DNA of 64,000 nt from Sulfitobacter sp. 20_GPM-1509m (GTDB lineage Bacteria > Pseudomonadota > Alphaproteobacteria > Rhodobacterales > Rhodobacteraceae). A program made the position numbers and the translations under genes. The DNA lies in the NCBI RefSeq assembly GCF_000620505.1, contig NZ_KK211144.1:503681-567680 (forward strand), in the 5' to 3' direction. Of this stretch, positions 53,271 through 62,091 are shown piece by piece (the first letter of the stretch is position 1; every line of letters begins with the position of its first letter). The notes under the pieces were generated by a model. It had not been told where the DNA came from. It did not search any database and saw nothing but the letters and a program-made list of their open reading frames with translations.

Positions 53271-55055
53271 TTAAAGGGGGAAGAATATACTGATGGCCAG
53301 GACCGAGGTGATGCCCACGATCAGGTTCATCGGCACCCCGATTTTCAGAAAGTCGACGAACTTGTAGTTCCCTGCACCGTACACCAGCGTGTTGGTCTGG
53401 TAACCGATGGGTGTGGCAAAGCTGGCGCTTGCTGCGAACATCACCGCGACTACGAAGGGACGCGGGTCGATGCCCAGTTGCGTGGCCAGCGAGATTACGA
53501 TGGGCGTGAACACCACGGCCACCGCGTTATTTGTCACGGTTTCGGTCAGGATCGAGGCAAGGAAGTAAACTGCGAAGAGCGTTGCCAGCGGCGGCAGCCC
53601 GGTCAGGTAGGGTTCCAGCACCGACACGATCAGTTCAACCGCGCCTGTCGTCTCAAGCCCCGCACCGATGATCAACATGGCGAAGATCAGCACCAGGATC
53701 GACCCGTCGATCGACGCCCATGCCTCGTCGCCGTCAATGCAGCGCAATAGCAGGATGCCCGCCACCCCGACCAGCGCCAACAGACCGATGGGCATGACGT
53801 CCAGCGCCGCAAGCGCCACGATGGCCACAAGTGCTGCAATCGCCACAGGGGCCTGCCGCCGACGGAATGCGCGTGCACTGGGTTCGGTGATCGACACCGC
53901 GTCACCCGAACGTGCAAGCTCCGCAAAGCCTTCGGCGCTGCCTTCCAGCAACAGCTTGTCCGAGGGACGCAAGCGCACGCTGCTGAGGTCCGAGCCGGGA
54001 ATATGCCCGTGCCGGAAAGCCCCCAGCACCCGCACACCCGCCCGACGTCCCAGAGCCAGATCGGAAATCCGCACGCCTGTGTGCCAGCGCGACGGCGCAA
54101 GGATGGCTTCGACGATCTGCACATCCGCGCCGGGTTCCAGCTCGACCGAACGGCGCAGACCCACGCGCAGCCCCTTGATCTCGGCCAGTGTCAGCAGTTC
54201 GGAGGTTGTTGCCTGGACAATAACCACCTCGCCTTTCTGGATGACATAGGCGCCCAGATCGTTTCGGCTGATGACACCCGCCTTGCGCACACCTGTGATC
54301 CGGACGCCCGGACGCTGGAATTCGACCAGTTCGCCCAGGGGCTGATCGACGCCGTAAAAGTTGGGCAGCACGGTAATTTCCGACAGGAACACGGTTTCGC
54401 TGGCCTCTGCTTCGATCCCCTTCTGGCCACGTTCGGGCAAAAGGAACTTGCCCAGAATCAGCATCGTAATGCTGCCGACGATGGCAACGGTAATGCCCAC
54501 GGGGGCAATTTCGAAAATCGAGAAGGCTTCAAGCCCGCCCTCACGCGCGATGCCGTCCACCAGAATGTTGGTCGAGGTGCCGATCAGCGTACAGGTGCCC
54601 CCCAGAATGGCCGCATAGGACAGAGGGATCAGCAGGCGCGTGGGCGCAAACCCGAGGCTGTGTGCAAGCCGGATCACCACGGGTATCAGCACCAGCACCA
54701 CGGGCGTGTTGTTCATAAAGGCCGACGCCGCGACCGTCGCCGCGAGAAAGATGGCAATGGCCAGAATCGGCCTGCTTTGCGCCCGTCCGATCACCAGATG
54801 GGCCATGGCGTCCAGCACCCCGGTGCGCACCAACGCCCCGGATATGATGAACATTGCCCCGATGGTGATGGGCGCCGAGTTGGAAAAGGCCGCCATGACC
54901 TGATCCCCCGGCACCAGCCCCAGCACAATGAACAGTGCGGCGGCGACGGTGGCGGTGACTTCGGGGGGGTATTTTTCCAGCGCAAAGGCGATGAACAGGC
55001 CAATAAGAATGACAATCGCGATCACTGGCGCGTTTGTCGAAATGAAATCGGTCAT
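53271..55055 (-). CDS. SLC13/DASS family permease with two RCK_C domains
   Basis: 594 residues from ATG 55055, preceded by GAGGAGAG. About 10-12 membrane helices split around a cytoplasmic insert (about 200-390) with two TrkA-C/RCK_C-like domains (VRITGVRKAGVISRNDLGAYVIQKGEVVIVQ, in segments). MNNTPVVLVLIPVVIRLA and LTNTLVYGAGNYKF-like ends match the divalent anion transporter motifs (TNxxVY, SNT-like). Sodium-coupled sulfate or dicarboxylate uptake is the family role; the substrate is unknown. Confidence 0.85.
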   Translation of the reverse strand: MTDFISTNAPVIAIVILIGLFIAFALEKYPPEVTATVAAALFIVLGLVPGDQVMAAFSNSAPITIGAMFIISGALVRTGVLDAMAHLVIGRAQSRPILAIAIFLAATVAASAFMNNTPVVLVLIPVVIRLAHSLGFAPTRLLIPLSYAAILGGTCTLIGTSTNILVDGIAREGGLEAFSIFEIAPVGITVAIVGSITMLILGKFLLPERGQKGIEAEASETVFLSEITVLPNFYGVDQPLGELVEFQRPGVRITGVRKAGVISRNDLGAYVIQKGEVVIVQATTSELLTLAEIKGLRVGLRRSVELEPGADVQIVEAILAPSRWHTGVRISDLALGRRAGVRVLGAFRHGHIPGSDLSSVRLRPSDKLLLEGSAEGFAELARSGDAVSITEPSARAFRRRQAPVAIAALVAIVALAALDVMPIGLLALVGVAGILLLRCIDGDEAWASIDGSILVLIFAMLIIGAGLETTGAVELIVSVLEPYLTGLPPLATLFAVYFLASILTETVTNNAVAVVFTPIVISLATQLGIDPRPFVVAVMFAASASFATPIGYQTNTLVYGAGNYKFVDFLKIGVPMNLIVGITSVLAISIFFPL

Positions 55056-55348
55056 GGAATGTGCTCTCCTCAAAACACCCCGAAGGCGCGGAGCGCCCTG
55101 AACGGTTCTATGTGTGCCACTCTGGGACGGCTTTCAACTGTGACTTGCGGGAGGTACATAGAATCCGCCGATGTCATACGGAAAACCAGCCGTTTCCCGA
55201 CCAGCCCCCCACCGGCCAGCCACAAAAACGGGCATCTTCGGTGTGCTGAGCGTCCTGCAAGGGAAAATGGTCGGCGCTGCCTGCGACGGATCGCTTGCGC
55301 CAGAGCAGCGTCGGTTGCCCAGCCCCCACGCGCGTGTACTGCGCGACA

Positions 55349-56002
55349 TCACACCGGTGCGAAACGATAGCCGAAACGCGCGATGTCCGCGGCACAGGCC
55401 TGCGCCACGGCGGCCTGGCTGGCGGGCGTATAGTACCCCTGATAAGCCGCATCACGCGCCGAACGGTTGGCATGCGGCAGGTCCAACGCAAATCCCAGAT
55501 GCGCCTGAAGCGGGACGATGTCCGTCGCGACATGTTCGAGCCGGATAAACAGATCGCACCGCTCGGACCCCGAGACGTCAGTGACATAATGGCCTGCCTG
55601 ACCGCCCCGCAAGCTGGCACGCGTCTGAGGATGCAGGACAAAATCTTCGAAACTCAGGTTCTGCGCCAGATGTACCGCCGGATGATCAAATCCCTGATCG
55701 CGCAGCCAGTGGTAATAGCTGACCACACGGTCCCACGGGTTGCGCACCATCGTAAAGACGAAGAGATCGGACAGCATCTGTGGCGTGACCAGCCCGTCAA
55801 GATCGGCAAGCGTGGCATGTTTCCACAACCGCCCGCGTGTATGCACATCCTTCAGACGGCGCCGCCGCTGAACGGCCTTGGGCGTGTCGCCCAGCATCAC
55901 GTCATCCTTCATCGCCCGCGCTTCAAGCGCCAGCGCCATCGACGTACCGCCGGTCTTGGGGGCGTGGATGAACAGATATTTGCGGCCGGTGGACAGGATC
56001 AT
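55349..56002 (-). CDS. Sulfotransferase family protein
   Basis: 217 residues, PAPS-dependent. The 5'-phosphosulfate-binding loop is IHAPKTGGTSM near 12-22 and the 3'-phosphate-binding FTMVRNPWDRVVSYYHW near 83-99. The C-terminus AYQGYYTPASQAAVAQACAADIARFGY matches the sulfotransferase_2 group of bacterial saccharide sulfotransferases. No membrane segment, so cytoplasmic. Single gene, 293 bases upstream of the permease gene; acceptor unknown. Confidence 0.82.
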   Translation of the reverse strand: MILSTGRKYLFIHAPKTGGTSMALALEARAMKDDVMLGDTPKAVQRRRRLKDVHTRGRLWKHATLADLDGLVTPQMLSDLFVFTMVRNPWDRVVSYYHWLRDQGFDHPAVHLAQNLSFEDFVLHPQTRASLRGGQAGHYVTDVSGSERCDLFIRLEHVATDIVPLQAHLGFALDLPHANRSARDAAYQGYYTPASQAAVAQACAADIARFGYRFAPV

Positions 56003-56045
56003 GAACCGTGTCTATCGGATCGGGCGCGCGCGCATAAGATTTTAT

Positions 56046-56077
56046 GCCTCCGGCGGGGATATTTGGGGCCAAAAGAA
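56046..56077 (-). repeat. Dispersed element family 1, copy F
   Basis: On the minus strand TTCTTTTGGC, CCC, AAATATCC, then CCGCCGGAGGC. It begins 7 bases after the DMT transporter stop; the GC-rich part is short. Confidence 0.8.
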
Positions 56078-56084
56078 AGCCCGA

Positions 56085-57071
56085 TCATTTCGAGCGGACA
56101 GCGATGATAAGCCCCGCGATCATGATCAGGACGATGCCTGCGATCATTGACGGGGTCACGGCCTGATCCATCAGCAGCCAGCCGAAGAAAGGACCGAAGA
56201 TCATGATGGTGTATTCCAGCACGCTGACCTGGCTGGCCTCGCCCCACAGGTAGGCGCGGATCAGGAAGAAGACGCCCACGACCGAGACGACCGCCTGAAG
56301 GACGATCAGCGGAAAGATGGACGGGATCGGCCAGATCCAGCCGCGCAGCAGAAAGCCCGCGACTCCCTCGGGGACGGCGGGGGCAATCACGGCAAGGCCG
56401 ATCAGGACACCGGCGCCGATGAGCCCCTGCAGGCCCATGATGCCTGCCAGCATCGAAATGGTGCTTTCCTCGGCGCACAGCAAACGGGTGGCCAGCGATC
56501 CCATGGCGTAAAAGAACCCGCCCGCGACCGGCAGCAGCATGATCGCGCCCGGCAATCCCTCTTGCACGCCCAGCACCACGAGGATGCCGGTAAACCCCAC
56601 CACCACGGCAATCACCCGCCATGGGCCGATCTTCTGACGCAGCACCAGAACCGTCATCAGCAGGACAAAGATGGGCGAGGTGAACAGCCCTGCCAGCGAC
56701 TGTGCAATCGGCATGAACGCGAGCGAACCGAAATAGCACATCATCCCGATTGCAATCAGCAGGCTGCGCAGGCCCACCGCCCACCACCGTTTTGGTCTGA
56801 GCGTTCCCATCCCGGCAAAAGACAGTCCTGCCACCAGCCCCAGCGCCATGACCGAGCGCACCGCGAGGAACTGCCAGACGCTGACTTCGGTGGCGATGCG
56901 GGCCACGTAGTTGTCGACAAAACCCAAGAGCAGCATGGCAATCAGCATCGACAGGGCGGCCATCCACGGACGCGTCACGGGGCCCGGAGCTGCTCCGGCT
57001 GCAGGCAGGGTTCTGGAGGCAGCGACCGCCACCGGGTTATCTTTCTTTTGCAACGACCTGCCCTCTGACAT
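56085..57071 (-). CDS. DMT-family (EamA) transporter
   Basis: 328 residues with ten membrane helices in two EamA-type halves (first half PWMAALSMLIAMLLLGFVDNYVA, second half FPLIVLQAVVSVVGVFFLIRAYLWGEASQVSVLEYTIMIFGPFFGWLLM). The start is set at ATG 57071 (MSEGRSLQ); an in-frame ATG at 57083 is possible and neither has a strong ribosome-binding site. Exporter of an unknown metabolite. It diverges from the acyl-CoA ligase gene across only 56 bases. Confidence 0.85.
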   Translation of the reverse strand: MSEGRSLQKKDNPVAVAASRTLPAAGAAPGPVTRPWMAALSMLIAMLLLGFVDNYVARIATEVSVWQFLAVRSVMALGLVAGLSFAGMGTLRPKRWWAVGLRSLLIAIGMMCYFGSLAFMPIAQSLAGLFTSPIFVLLMTVLVLRQKIGPWRVIAVVVGFTGILVVLGVQEGLPGAIMLLPVAGGFFYAMGSLATRLLCAEESTISMLAGIMGLQGLIGAGVLIGLAVIAPAVPEGVAGFLLRGWIWPIPSIFPLIVLQAVVSVVGVFFLIRAYLWGEASQVSVLEYTIMIFGPFFGWLLMDQAVTPSMIAGIVLIMIAGLIIAVRSK

Positions 57072-57127
57072 ATTTGATCTCATACAACGCACGGATGCGC
57101 ATGTATCAGCAAGAGGGAGATGCCGGA

Positions 57128-58756
57128 ATGGGATGGCTGAACGATGAAACCGGTCTGGACAAATGTGCCGCCAACCATGTGCCCCTGACCCCGCTGTCAC
57201 ACCTGCGCCGCGCGCGCACGGCCTTTGCCGGGCGCACGGCCGTGGTCTATGGCGATCACCGCGTGACCTATGCCGAATACCATGATCGGTGTACGCGGCT
57301 GGCCTCGGTGCTGGCTGCGATGGGCGTGGCGTCGGGCGATGTGGTGGCCACGCTGATCCCCAACCTGCCCGCACAGGCCGAGGCGCATTTCGGTGTGCCC
57401 GCGTGCGGCGCGGTGCTGAACACCATCAACACGCGGCTGGATGTGGACACGGTGGCCTATATCTTTGACCACGGTGGCGCGCGCGTAGTGCTGGCCGACA
57501 GCCAGTTCGTTGAGCTGGCCGAAGCGGCCAAGGCGCAGTCCGGCGCTGACTTGCAGATCATCGAGGTGCCTGATGCCGCCCACGGCTGGCCTGCTTCGGG
57601 GCGGCACCCGGTCTATGAGGATGTGCTGGCCGGGGCCGACCCGTCATATGATTGGCAGATGCCACAGGACGAATGGGAAAGCATCGCGCTGAATTATACA
57701 TCGGGCACCACCGGGCGGCCCAAGGGCGTGGTCTGTCACCACCGCGGCGCGTATCTGATGACCATGGGCACGCCGGTCAGCTGGCAGATGACCCTGCATC
57801 CCGTGTTCATGGCCATCGTGCCGCTGTTTCATTGCAACGGCTGGAACCACACGTGGATGATGCCCCTGCTGGGTGGCACGCTGGTGTGCTGTCGCGACGT
57901 CACGGCGGGTGCGATTTATGACGCCATCGCCGATGAAAAGGTCAGCTATTTCGGCGGCGCGCCCATCGTGCTGAACATGATGGTCAACGCAGGCCCCGAC
58001 GAGCGCCGGGATTTTGACCATCAGGTACAGGTCTTTACCGCAGGCGCCCCCCCTGCCCCCACGACGCTGAGCAAGATGGAAGCCATCGGGTTCAACGTCA
58101 CGCAGGTCTATGGCCTCACCGAAACCTATGGCCACGTCACCGAATGCCTGTGGCGCGCCGAGGACTGGGATGCACTGGACCAGGACGCCCGCGCCGCCAT
58201 CAAGGCGCGGCAGGGCATTGCCATGCCGATGATGGAAGACATCACCGTCATGTCCGAGACCATGGAGCAAGTTCCCCTGAACGGCACCCATCAGGGCGAA
58301 ATCATGATCCGTGGGAATTCTGTGATGAAGGGATACTTCAAGAACCCCGAAGCCACGCAAGAGGCCTTTGCAGGAGGCTATTTCCATTCGGGCGATCTGG
58401 CAGTGCAGCATCCCGACGGCTATATCCAGATTGCCGACCGCGCCAAGGACATCATCATTTCAGGCGGCGAGAACATCTCGTCTGTCGAGGTCGAGGGCGT
58501 TCTGATGGCGCATCCCGATGTGAATCTGGCCGCCGTGGTCGCCAAGCCGGACGAGAAATGGGGCGAAGTGCCCTGCGCCTTTGTCGAGCTGAAATCCGGC
58601 ACCAGCCCCAGCGCCGAGGACATGATCGCCTTTGCCCGCAGCAAGCTGGCCGGTTTCAAAACCCCGAAACGCGTCGTCTTTGGCGAATTGCCCAAGACAT
58701 CGACCGGCAAGATCCAGAAATTCGAACTGCGCAAAAGGGCGGCCGACCTGGACTGA
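57128..58756 (+). CDS. Acyl-CoA synthetase (AMP-binding)
   Basis: Activates a carboxylic acid to its CoA thioester via an acyl-AMP. 542 residues from ATG 57128, preceded by GAGGGAG. Adenylate-forming motifs: YTSGTTGRPKG near 184-194, QVYGLTETYG near 327-336, YFHSGDLA near 420-427, GGENISSVEVEG near 449-460 and the C-terminal Lys in KTSTGKIQK near 527. Resembles medium-chain or DmdB-type ligases of roseobacters; the acid is not determinable. It is followed 6 bases later by a family-2 element. Confidence 0.92.
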   Translation: MGWLNDETGLDKCAANHVPLTPLSHLRRARTAFAGRTAVVYGDHRVTYAEYHDRCTRLASVLAAMGVASGDVVATLIPNLPAQAEAHFGVPACGAVLNTINTRLDVDTVAYIFDHGGARVVLADSQFVELAEAAKAQSGADLQIIEVPDAAHGWPASGRHPVYEDVLAGADPSYDWQMPQDEWESIALNYTSGTTGRPKGVVCHHRGAYLMTMGTPVSWQMTLHPVFMAIVPLFHCNGWNHTWMMPLLGGTLVCCRDVTAGAIYDAIADEKVSYFGGAPIVLNMMVNAGPDERRDFDHQVQVFTAGAPPAPTTLSKMEAIGFNVTQVYGLTETYGHVTECLWRAEDWDALDQDARAAIKARQGIAMPMMEDITVMSETMEQVPLNGTHQGEIMIRGNSVMKGYFKNPEATQEAFAGGYFHSGDLAVQHPDGYIQIADRAKDIIISGGENISSVEVEGVLMAHPDVNLAAVVAKPDEKWGEVPCAFVELKSGTSPSAEDMIAFARSKLAGFKTPKRVVFGELPKTSTGKIQKFELRKRAADLD

Positions 58757-58762
58757 ACCCGC

Positions 58763-58805
58763 TTCATCTTGCCCTTTAAACTCCGGGGTCCGGGGCTGGC
58801 CCCGG
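58763..58805 (+). repeat. Dispersed element family 2, copy 4
   Basis: TTCATCTTGC, CCTT, TAAACTCC, then a hairpin CCGGGGC / GCCCCGG. It begins 6 bases after the acyl-CoA synthetase stop in the sense orientation. Confidence 0.82.
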
Positions 58806-58887
58806 TCCCGCCCCTTTCAGCGCGCTTTGCCCCCGCATTTCAACGTGCTAGGTTGCCCCAAACACCAAAAGGCCGTCCGAGCAGACC

Positions 58888-59904
58888 ATGACCGCCCTCA
58901 AGAAATACGCCCGTCTCGAAGCGACGGGCCTGTGGCGCCAGACGCCTGAAGATCAGCGCCGCGAGGTTGTTGTGTCCATCGGCGATGCCACGCTGATCAT
59001 CTCCAGCACGAACGATACGGCGCTGACACATTGGTCGCTGGCGGCCATCGAACGTGCGGGCACAAGCGATGATCCGGCAACATTTCATCCCGACGGTGAT
59101 CCCGGCGAGACATTGCAGTTGCAGGCCGACGAGGCCCAGATGATCGAGGCCATCGAGACGCTGCGCCGCGCCGTCATCAAGTCACGCCCGCGTCCGGGGC
59201 GGTTGCGCTGGCTGGGCGCGACATTGTCGACCGCCGCCGTGGTGGCGCTGTTGATTTTCTGGCTGCCCGGTGCGCTGGTCAATCACGCGATGAAAGTTGT
59301 CCCATGGGTCACCCGCACCCAGATCGGCAACGAGCTGCTGGAGCGGATCGAACGGGTCGCGGGTCCGCCCTGCGAAACATCCGACACCCTGCGCCCGCTG
59401 GCGCAACTGGCAGCACGAACCGGGGCCACGGGCGGGATCGCGGTCCTGCGCGGCGGCGTGCGCACCAGCCTGGCCTTGCCGGGTGGCAAGGTGCTGTTGA
59501 ACCGCGCGTTGGTCGAAGACTTTGAAGAGCCGGATGTTGTGGCGGGCTATATCCTGGCCGAAGAGGTGCGCCGTGCCAACCAGTCGGGCATGCGCGATCT
59601 GCTGTCGACCGCAGGGCTGCGCGCCAGCATCACCTTGCTGACCACTGGCGACCTGCCCGCGCGGGTTCTGGACCGCTATGCCGAGACCGTCGTTGCGGCG
59701 GCGCGTCCCAAGGTGCCGGAACAGGAATTGCTGGCCGCCTTTGCCGCAGCCCAGGTGCGCAGCACGCCCTATGCCTATGCACAGGACATTTCGGGCGAAA
59801 GCACTCTGGCCCTGATCGAGGGCGATCCGATGGCGGGGCAAACCCCCGCGCCGATCATGAAAGATGCCGATTGGCTGCGGCTTCAGGCGATCTGCGGCGG
59901 CTGA
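58888..59904 (+). CDS. Membrane protein with degenerate M48-like domain
   Basis: 338 residues. A soluble N-terminal part, one membrane helix near 107-130 (WLGATLSTAAVVALLIFWLPGALV) and a C-terminal domain. ALPGGKVLLNRALVEDFEEPDVVAGYILAEEVRR near 196-229, quoted here in two parts (ALPGGKVLLNRALVED, then VVAGYILAEEVRR), follows the layout of M48 peptidases just before their HExxH, but the zinc motif is replaced by ILAEEV. An active protease is therefore unlikely. It is conserved in appearance but unnamed; single gene. Confidence 0.6.
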   Translation: MTALKKYARLEATGLWRQTPEDQRREVVVSIGDATLIISSTNDTALTHWSLAAIERAGTSDDPATFHPDGDPGETLQLQADEAQMIEAIETLRRAVIKSRPRPGRLRWLGATLSTAAVVALLIFWLPGALVNHAMKVVPWVTRTQIGNELLERIERVAGPPCETSDTLRPLAQLAARTGATGGIAVLRGGVRTSLALPGGKVLLNRALVEDFEEPDVVAGYILAEEVRRANQSGMRDLLSTAGLRASITLLTTGDLPARVLDRYAETVVAAARPKVPEQELLAAFAAAQVRSTPYAYAQDISGESTLALIEGDPMAGQTPAPIMKDADWLRLQAICGG

Positions 59905-59929
59905 GGATTGCCCAACCGCCGCGATCCTG

Positions 59930-61294
59930 TTAGCGCAATACTGCGCCCGAGAAGCCCGCGCCGCGCATTTTCGCAAGCGCGCTTTTTTGCGCGGCGGGTG
60001 TGTTGAACGGTCCCACCAGAACCATACGCATTTGCTGGCCACTGCGGTTGAACGTGCCGATCCGCGCGGGCAGTCCCATGCGCATGGCGCGTTGTGCGGC
60101 CTGCTGGGCGCTGTCGGCTCCGGTGTAGGTGCCAAGGTGCACATACCCCTTGCCGCTGATGCGCTCGCCTTTGGGCTGCTGCGCTTTGGGCGTGGCGCGC
60201 ACAGGTGCCGCAACGGGCGCTGCTTGCGCGGGCGCCGAGCGGCTGGAAACCGTAGGCGCACGATAGGTTGCACCCGGATTGCGCTGGATGCGTTTGACCA
60301 GCACGCCCTGACGCCGTTCCAGCGTCACTGTGCCCAGCTCGCGCTGTTGCGTGGCGATGTCGGTGTAGGGGTAAACCAGAGGCATCTTGGCGGTCACGTC
60401 TGCACCGTTCGTCTGGTTGATCAGCCGGCGCGGCACTTTAGAGGTCCAGATCAGCTGCATCGCAACATGACCATTCAGCGTCTGTTCAGCCCGATATGGG
60501 TTCAGGCGGTCGTCTTTCCACGCCGGGCGGTATCCCTCGGGGACCACAGTGTTGTTCGTGTTCAGACGATCAATGTAGACGTGTTTGGGCACGACACGCG
60601 TTTGACCGGTGATGGTCGAACCCTGCACCCTGCCCGTCACGGCGACGGGGCCATTGTTGCCAATGATCGGCTCGGCTTGCGGGCCACAGCGCACAGGACC
60701 GCGCACGCCCGAATTGATATAGCGCGAGCTGATCGGCGATGCGCCCTGGCACGCTGGTTGGCGTGGTGTCACGGCAGCAACGCGCGGTGCGGGCGCGGCC
60801 GGTTTCGGCGCGGGTGCGGATTTGTAGACGGTTCTTGGCGCAGCAGCACTGGGCGCAGGTCTGGGCGTGCTGACAACAACCCGTTTGGGTGTCGGCGCGG
60901 CAACAGGCGCGCGGCGTACAACGGCCTGAGGGGCAGGCTTCGGCGCCGGGGCAGCGGCCGCTGTGCGCGGCGCGGGTGTCGGATCCAGAGTGATCTGTTG
61001 CGGTGCCCGCTGAGCCGAAGGCGCGCCCGCTGCGGTCTGCACGCCTTGTGTCGGTGTCTGGCCACAGATGACCTTGCGCGAACGGTTGACGCGCGGCACC
61101 CATGTCACGTTGCCGTCGATGCCTGCGCGGATAAAGACACAGCCCTTGCTGTCGACGTATTGCAAGCCCTTGTAGCTGGCGGATGGAAATTCAGCGGGCG
61201 TAATTTCGCCACGCGACAGGTTTTGCGCATTGGCAATGCCGACATTTGCCGACACCGCGAATACAGCAATTGAAATTGCTTTGGTAACTTTCAT
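59930..61294 (-). CDS. Secreted SPOR-domain protein with two-cysteine module
   Basis: 454 residues from ATG 61294. A signal peptide (cleavage near ANAQN, residue 24), then a module with YVDSKGC and RKVIC (Cys52, Cys77), then a long low-complexity Pro/Ala-rich linker (about 85-200), a middle region and a C-terminal SPOR domain (GKGYVHLGTYTGADSAQQAA near 382-401, MVLVGPFNT near 425). SPOR domains bind denuded glycan strands at division sites. It is periplasmic and unanchored, unlike FtsN. Confidence 0.85.
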   Translation of the reverse strand: MKVTKAISIAVFAVSANVGIANAQNLSRGEITPAEFPSASYKGLQYVDSKGCVFIRAGIDGNVTWVPRVNRSRKVICGQTPTQGVQTAAGAPSAQRAPQQITLDPTPAPRTAAAAPAPKPAPQAVVRRAPVAAPTPKRVVVSTPRPAPSAAAPRTVYKSAPAPKPAAPAPRVAAVTPRQPACQGASPISSRYINSGVRGPVRCGPQAEPIIGNNGPVAVTGRVQGSTITGQTRVVPKHVYIDRLNTNNTVVPEGYRPAWKDDRLNPYRAEQTLNGHVAMQLIWTSKVPRRLINQTNGADVTAKMPLVYPYTDIATQQRELGTVTLERRQGVLVKRIQRNPGATYRAPTVSSRSAPAQAAPVAAPVRATPKAQQPKGERISGKGYVHLGTYTGADSAQQAAQRAMRMGLPARIGTFNRSGQQMRMVLVGPFNTPAAQKSALAKMRGAGFSGAVLR

Positions 61295-61320
61295 CTGCGC
61301 CCCCACAGGATTTGGTCGTT

Positions 61321-61332
61321 ACTATATATAGT
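61321..61332 (-). promoter_or_regulatory. Possible promoter palindrome upstream of the SPOR gene
   Basis: Perfect 12-bp palindrome ACTATATATAGT, 26 bases before the SPOR-protein ATG; on the minus strand it includes a TATATA -10-like hexamer. It is the most AT-rich spot of this gap. Confidence 0.4.
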
Positions 61333-61391
61333 GTTGACCACGATGCCTCAGAACTAGAGCCGAGGCAAGCGCCCAGAGTGGGCGCAGGGGG

Positions 61392-62024
61392 CTATTTCGT
61401 GCCGAACATACGGTCGCCCGCATCGCCCAGACCCGGGACGATATAGCCACGTTCATTCAGCTTTTCGTCAATCGCGGCCGTGACGATCGGCACGTCCGGG
61501 TGTGCGGCCTGCATGGTCGCGATGCCTTCGGGCGCTGCCAGCAGACACAGAAACCGCAGGTTGGTCGCCCCGGCCTGTTTCAACAGGTCAATCGCCGCCA
61601 CGGAAGAATTGCCCGTGGCCAGCATCGGATCGACCGCGATGACCAGCCGGTCGTCCAGCCCCTCGGGCACTTTGAAGTAGTACTGCACCGGTTTCAGCGT
61701 CTCTTCATCGCGGTACAGCCCCACAAATCCGACCCGGGCCGAAGGGATCAGCTCCAGCACGCCGTCCATCAACCCGTTGCCCGCCCGCAGAATCGAGATC
61801 AGCGCCAGCTTCTTGCCATCCAGTGTCGGCGCGTCCATCGGCTGCATGGGCGTGTCGATCCGCTTGGTCGTCATCGGCAGGCCGCGCGTCACCTCATAGG
61901 CCAGCAACTGGCTGATTTCGCGCAGCAATTGGCGGAACACAGCCGTCGGCGTGTCGCGGTCACGCATGATGGTCAGCTTGTGCTGGACAAGGGGGTGATC
62001 GACAACGGTGACATGCTCGCTCAT
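61392..62024 (-). CDS. upp: Uracil phosphoribosyltransferase
   Basis: Salvages uracil to UMP with PRPP. 210 residues from ATG 62024 (GGAG just upstream). The PRPP-binding loop [21 protein letters not shown] lies near 128-148 and [14 protein letters not shown] near 77-90. The C-terminal [15 protein letters not shown] is the uracil-binding signature of Upp. Third gene of the deoA-deoB-upp salvage operon, 67 bases after deoB. Confidence 0.96.
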   Translation of the reverse strand: MSEHVTVVDHPLVQHKLTIMRDRDTPTAVFRQLLREISQLLAYEVTRGLPMTTKRIDTPMQPMDAPTLDGKKLALISILRAGNGLMDGVLELIPSARVGFVGLYRDEETLKPVQYYFKVPEGLDDRLVIAVDPMLATGNSSVAAIDLLKQAGATNLRFLCLLAAPEGIATMQAAHPDVPIVTAAIDEKLNERGYIVPGLGDAGDRMFGTK

Positions 62025-62091
62025 GGCGCTCTCCAAATTTGCTTGGTCCCTATGTGCCAAGCGCGAAGGCCCGAGACAACCTGTGTCGTGC

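Noticed and set aside
3319-58805. Dispersed elements as CRISPR repeats or insertion-sequence ends
   Set aside because: Copies are isolated by kilobases, not spaced in an array, and no transposase or cas gene is present; no target duplications are visible.
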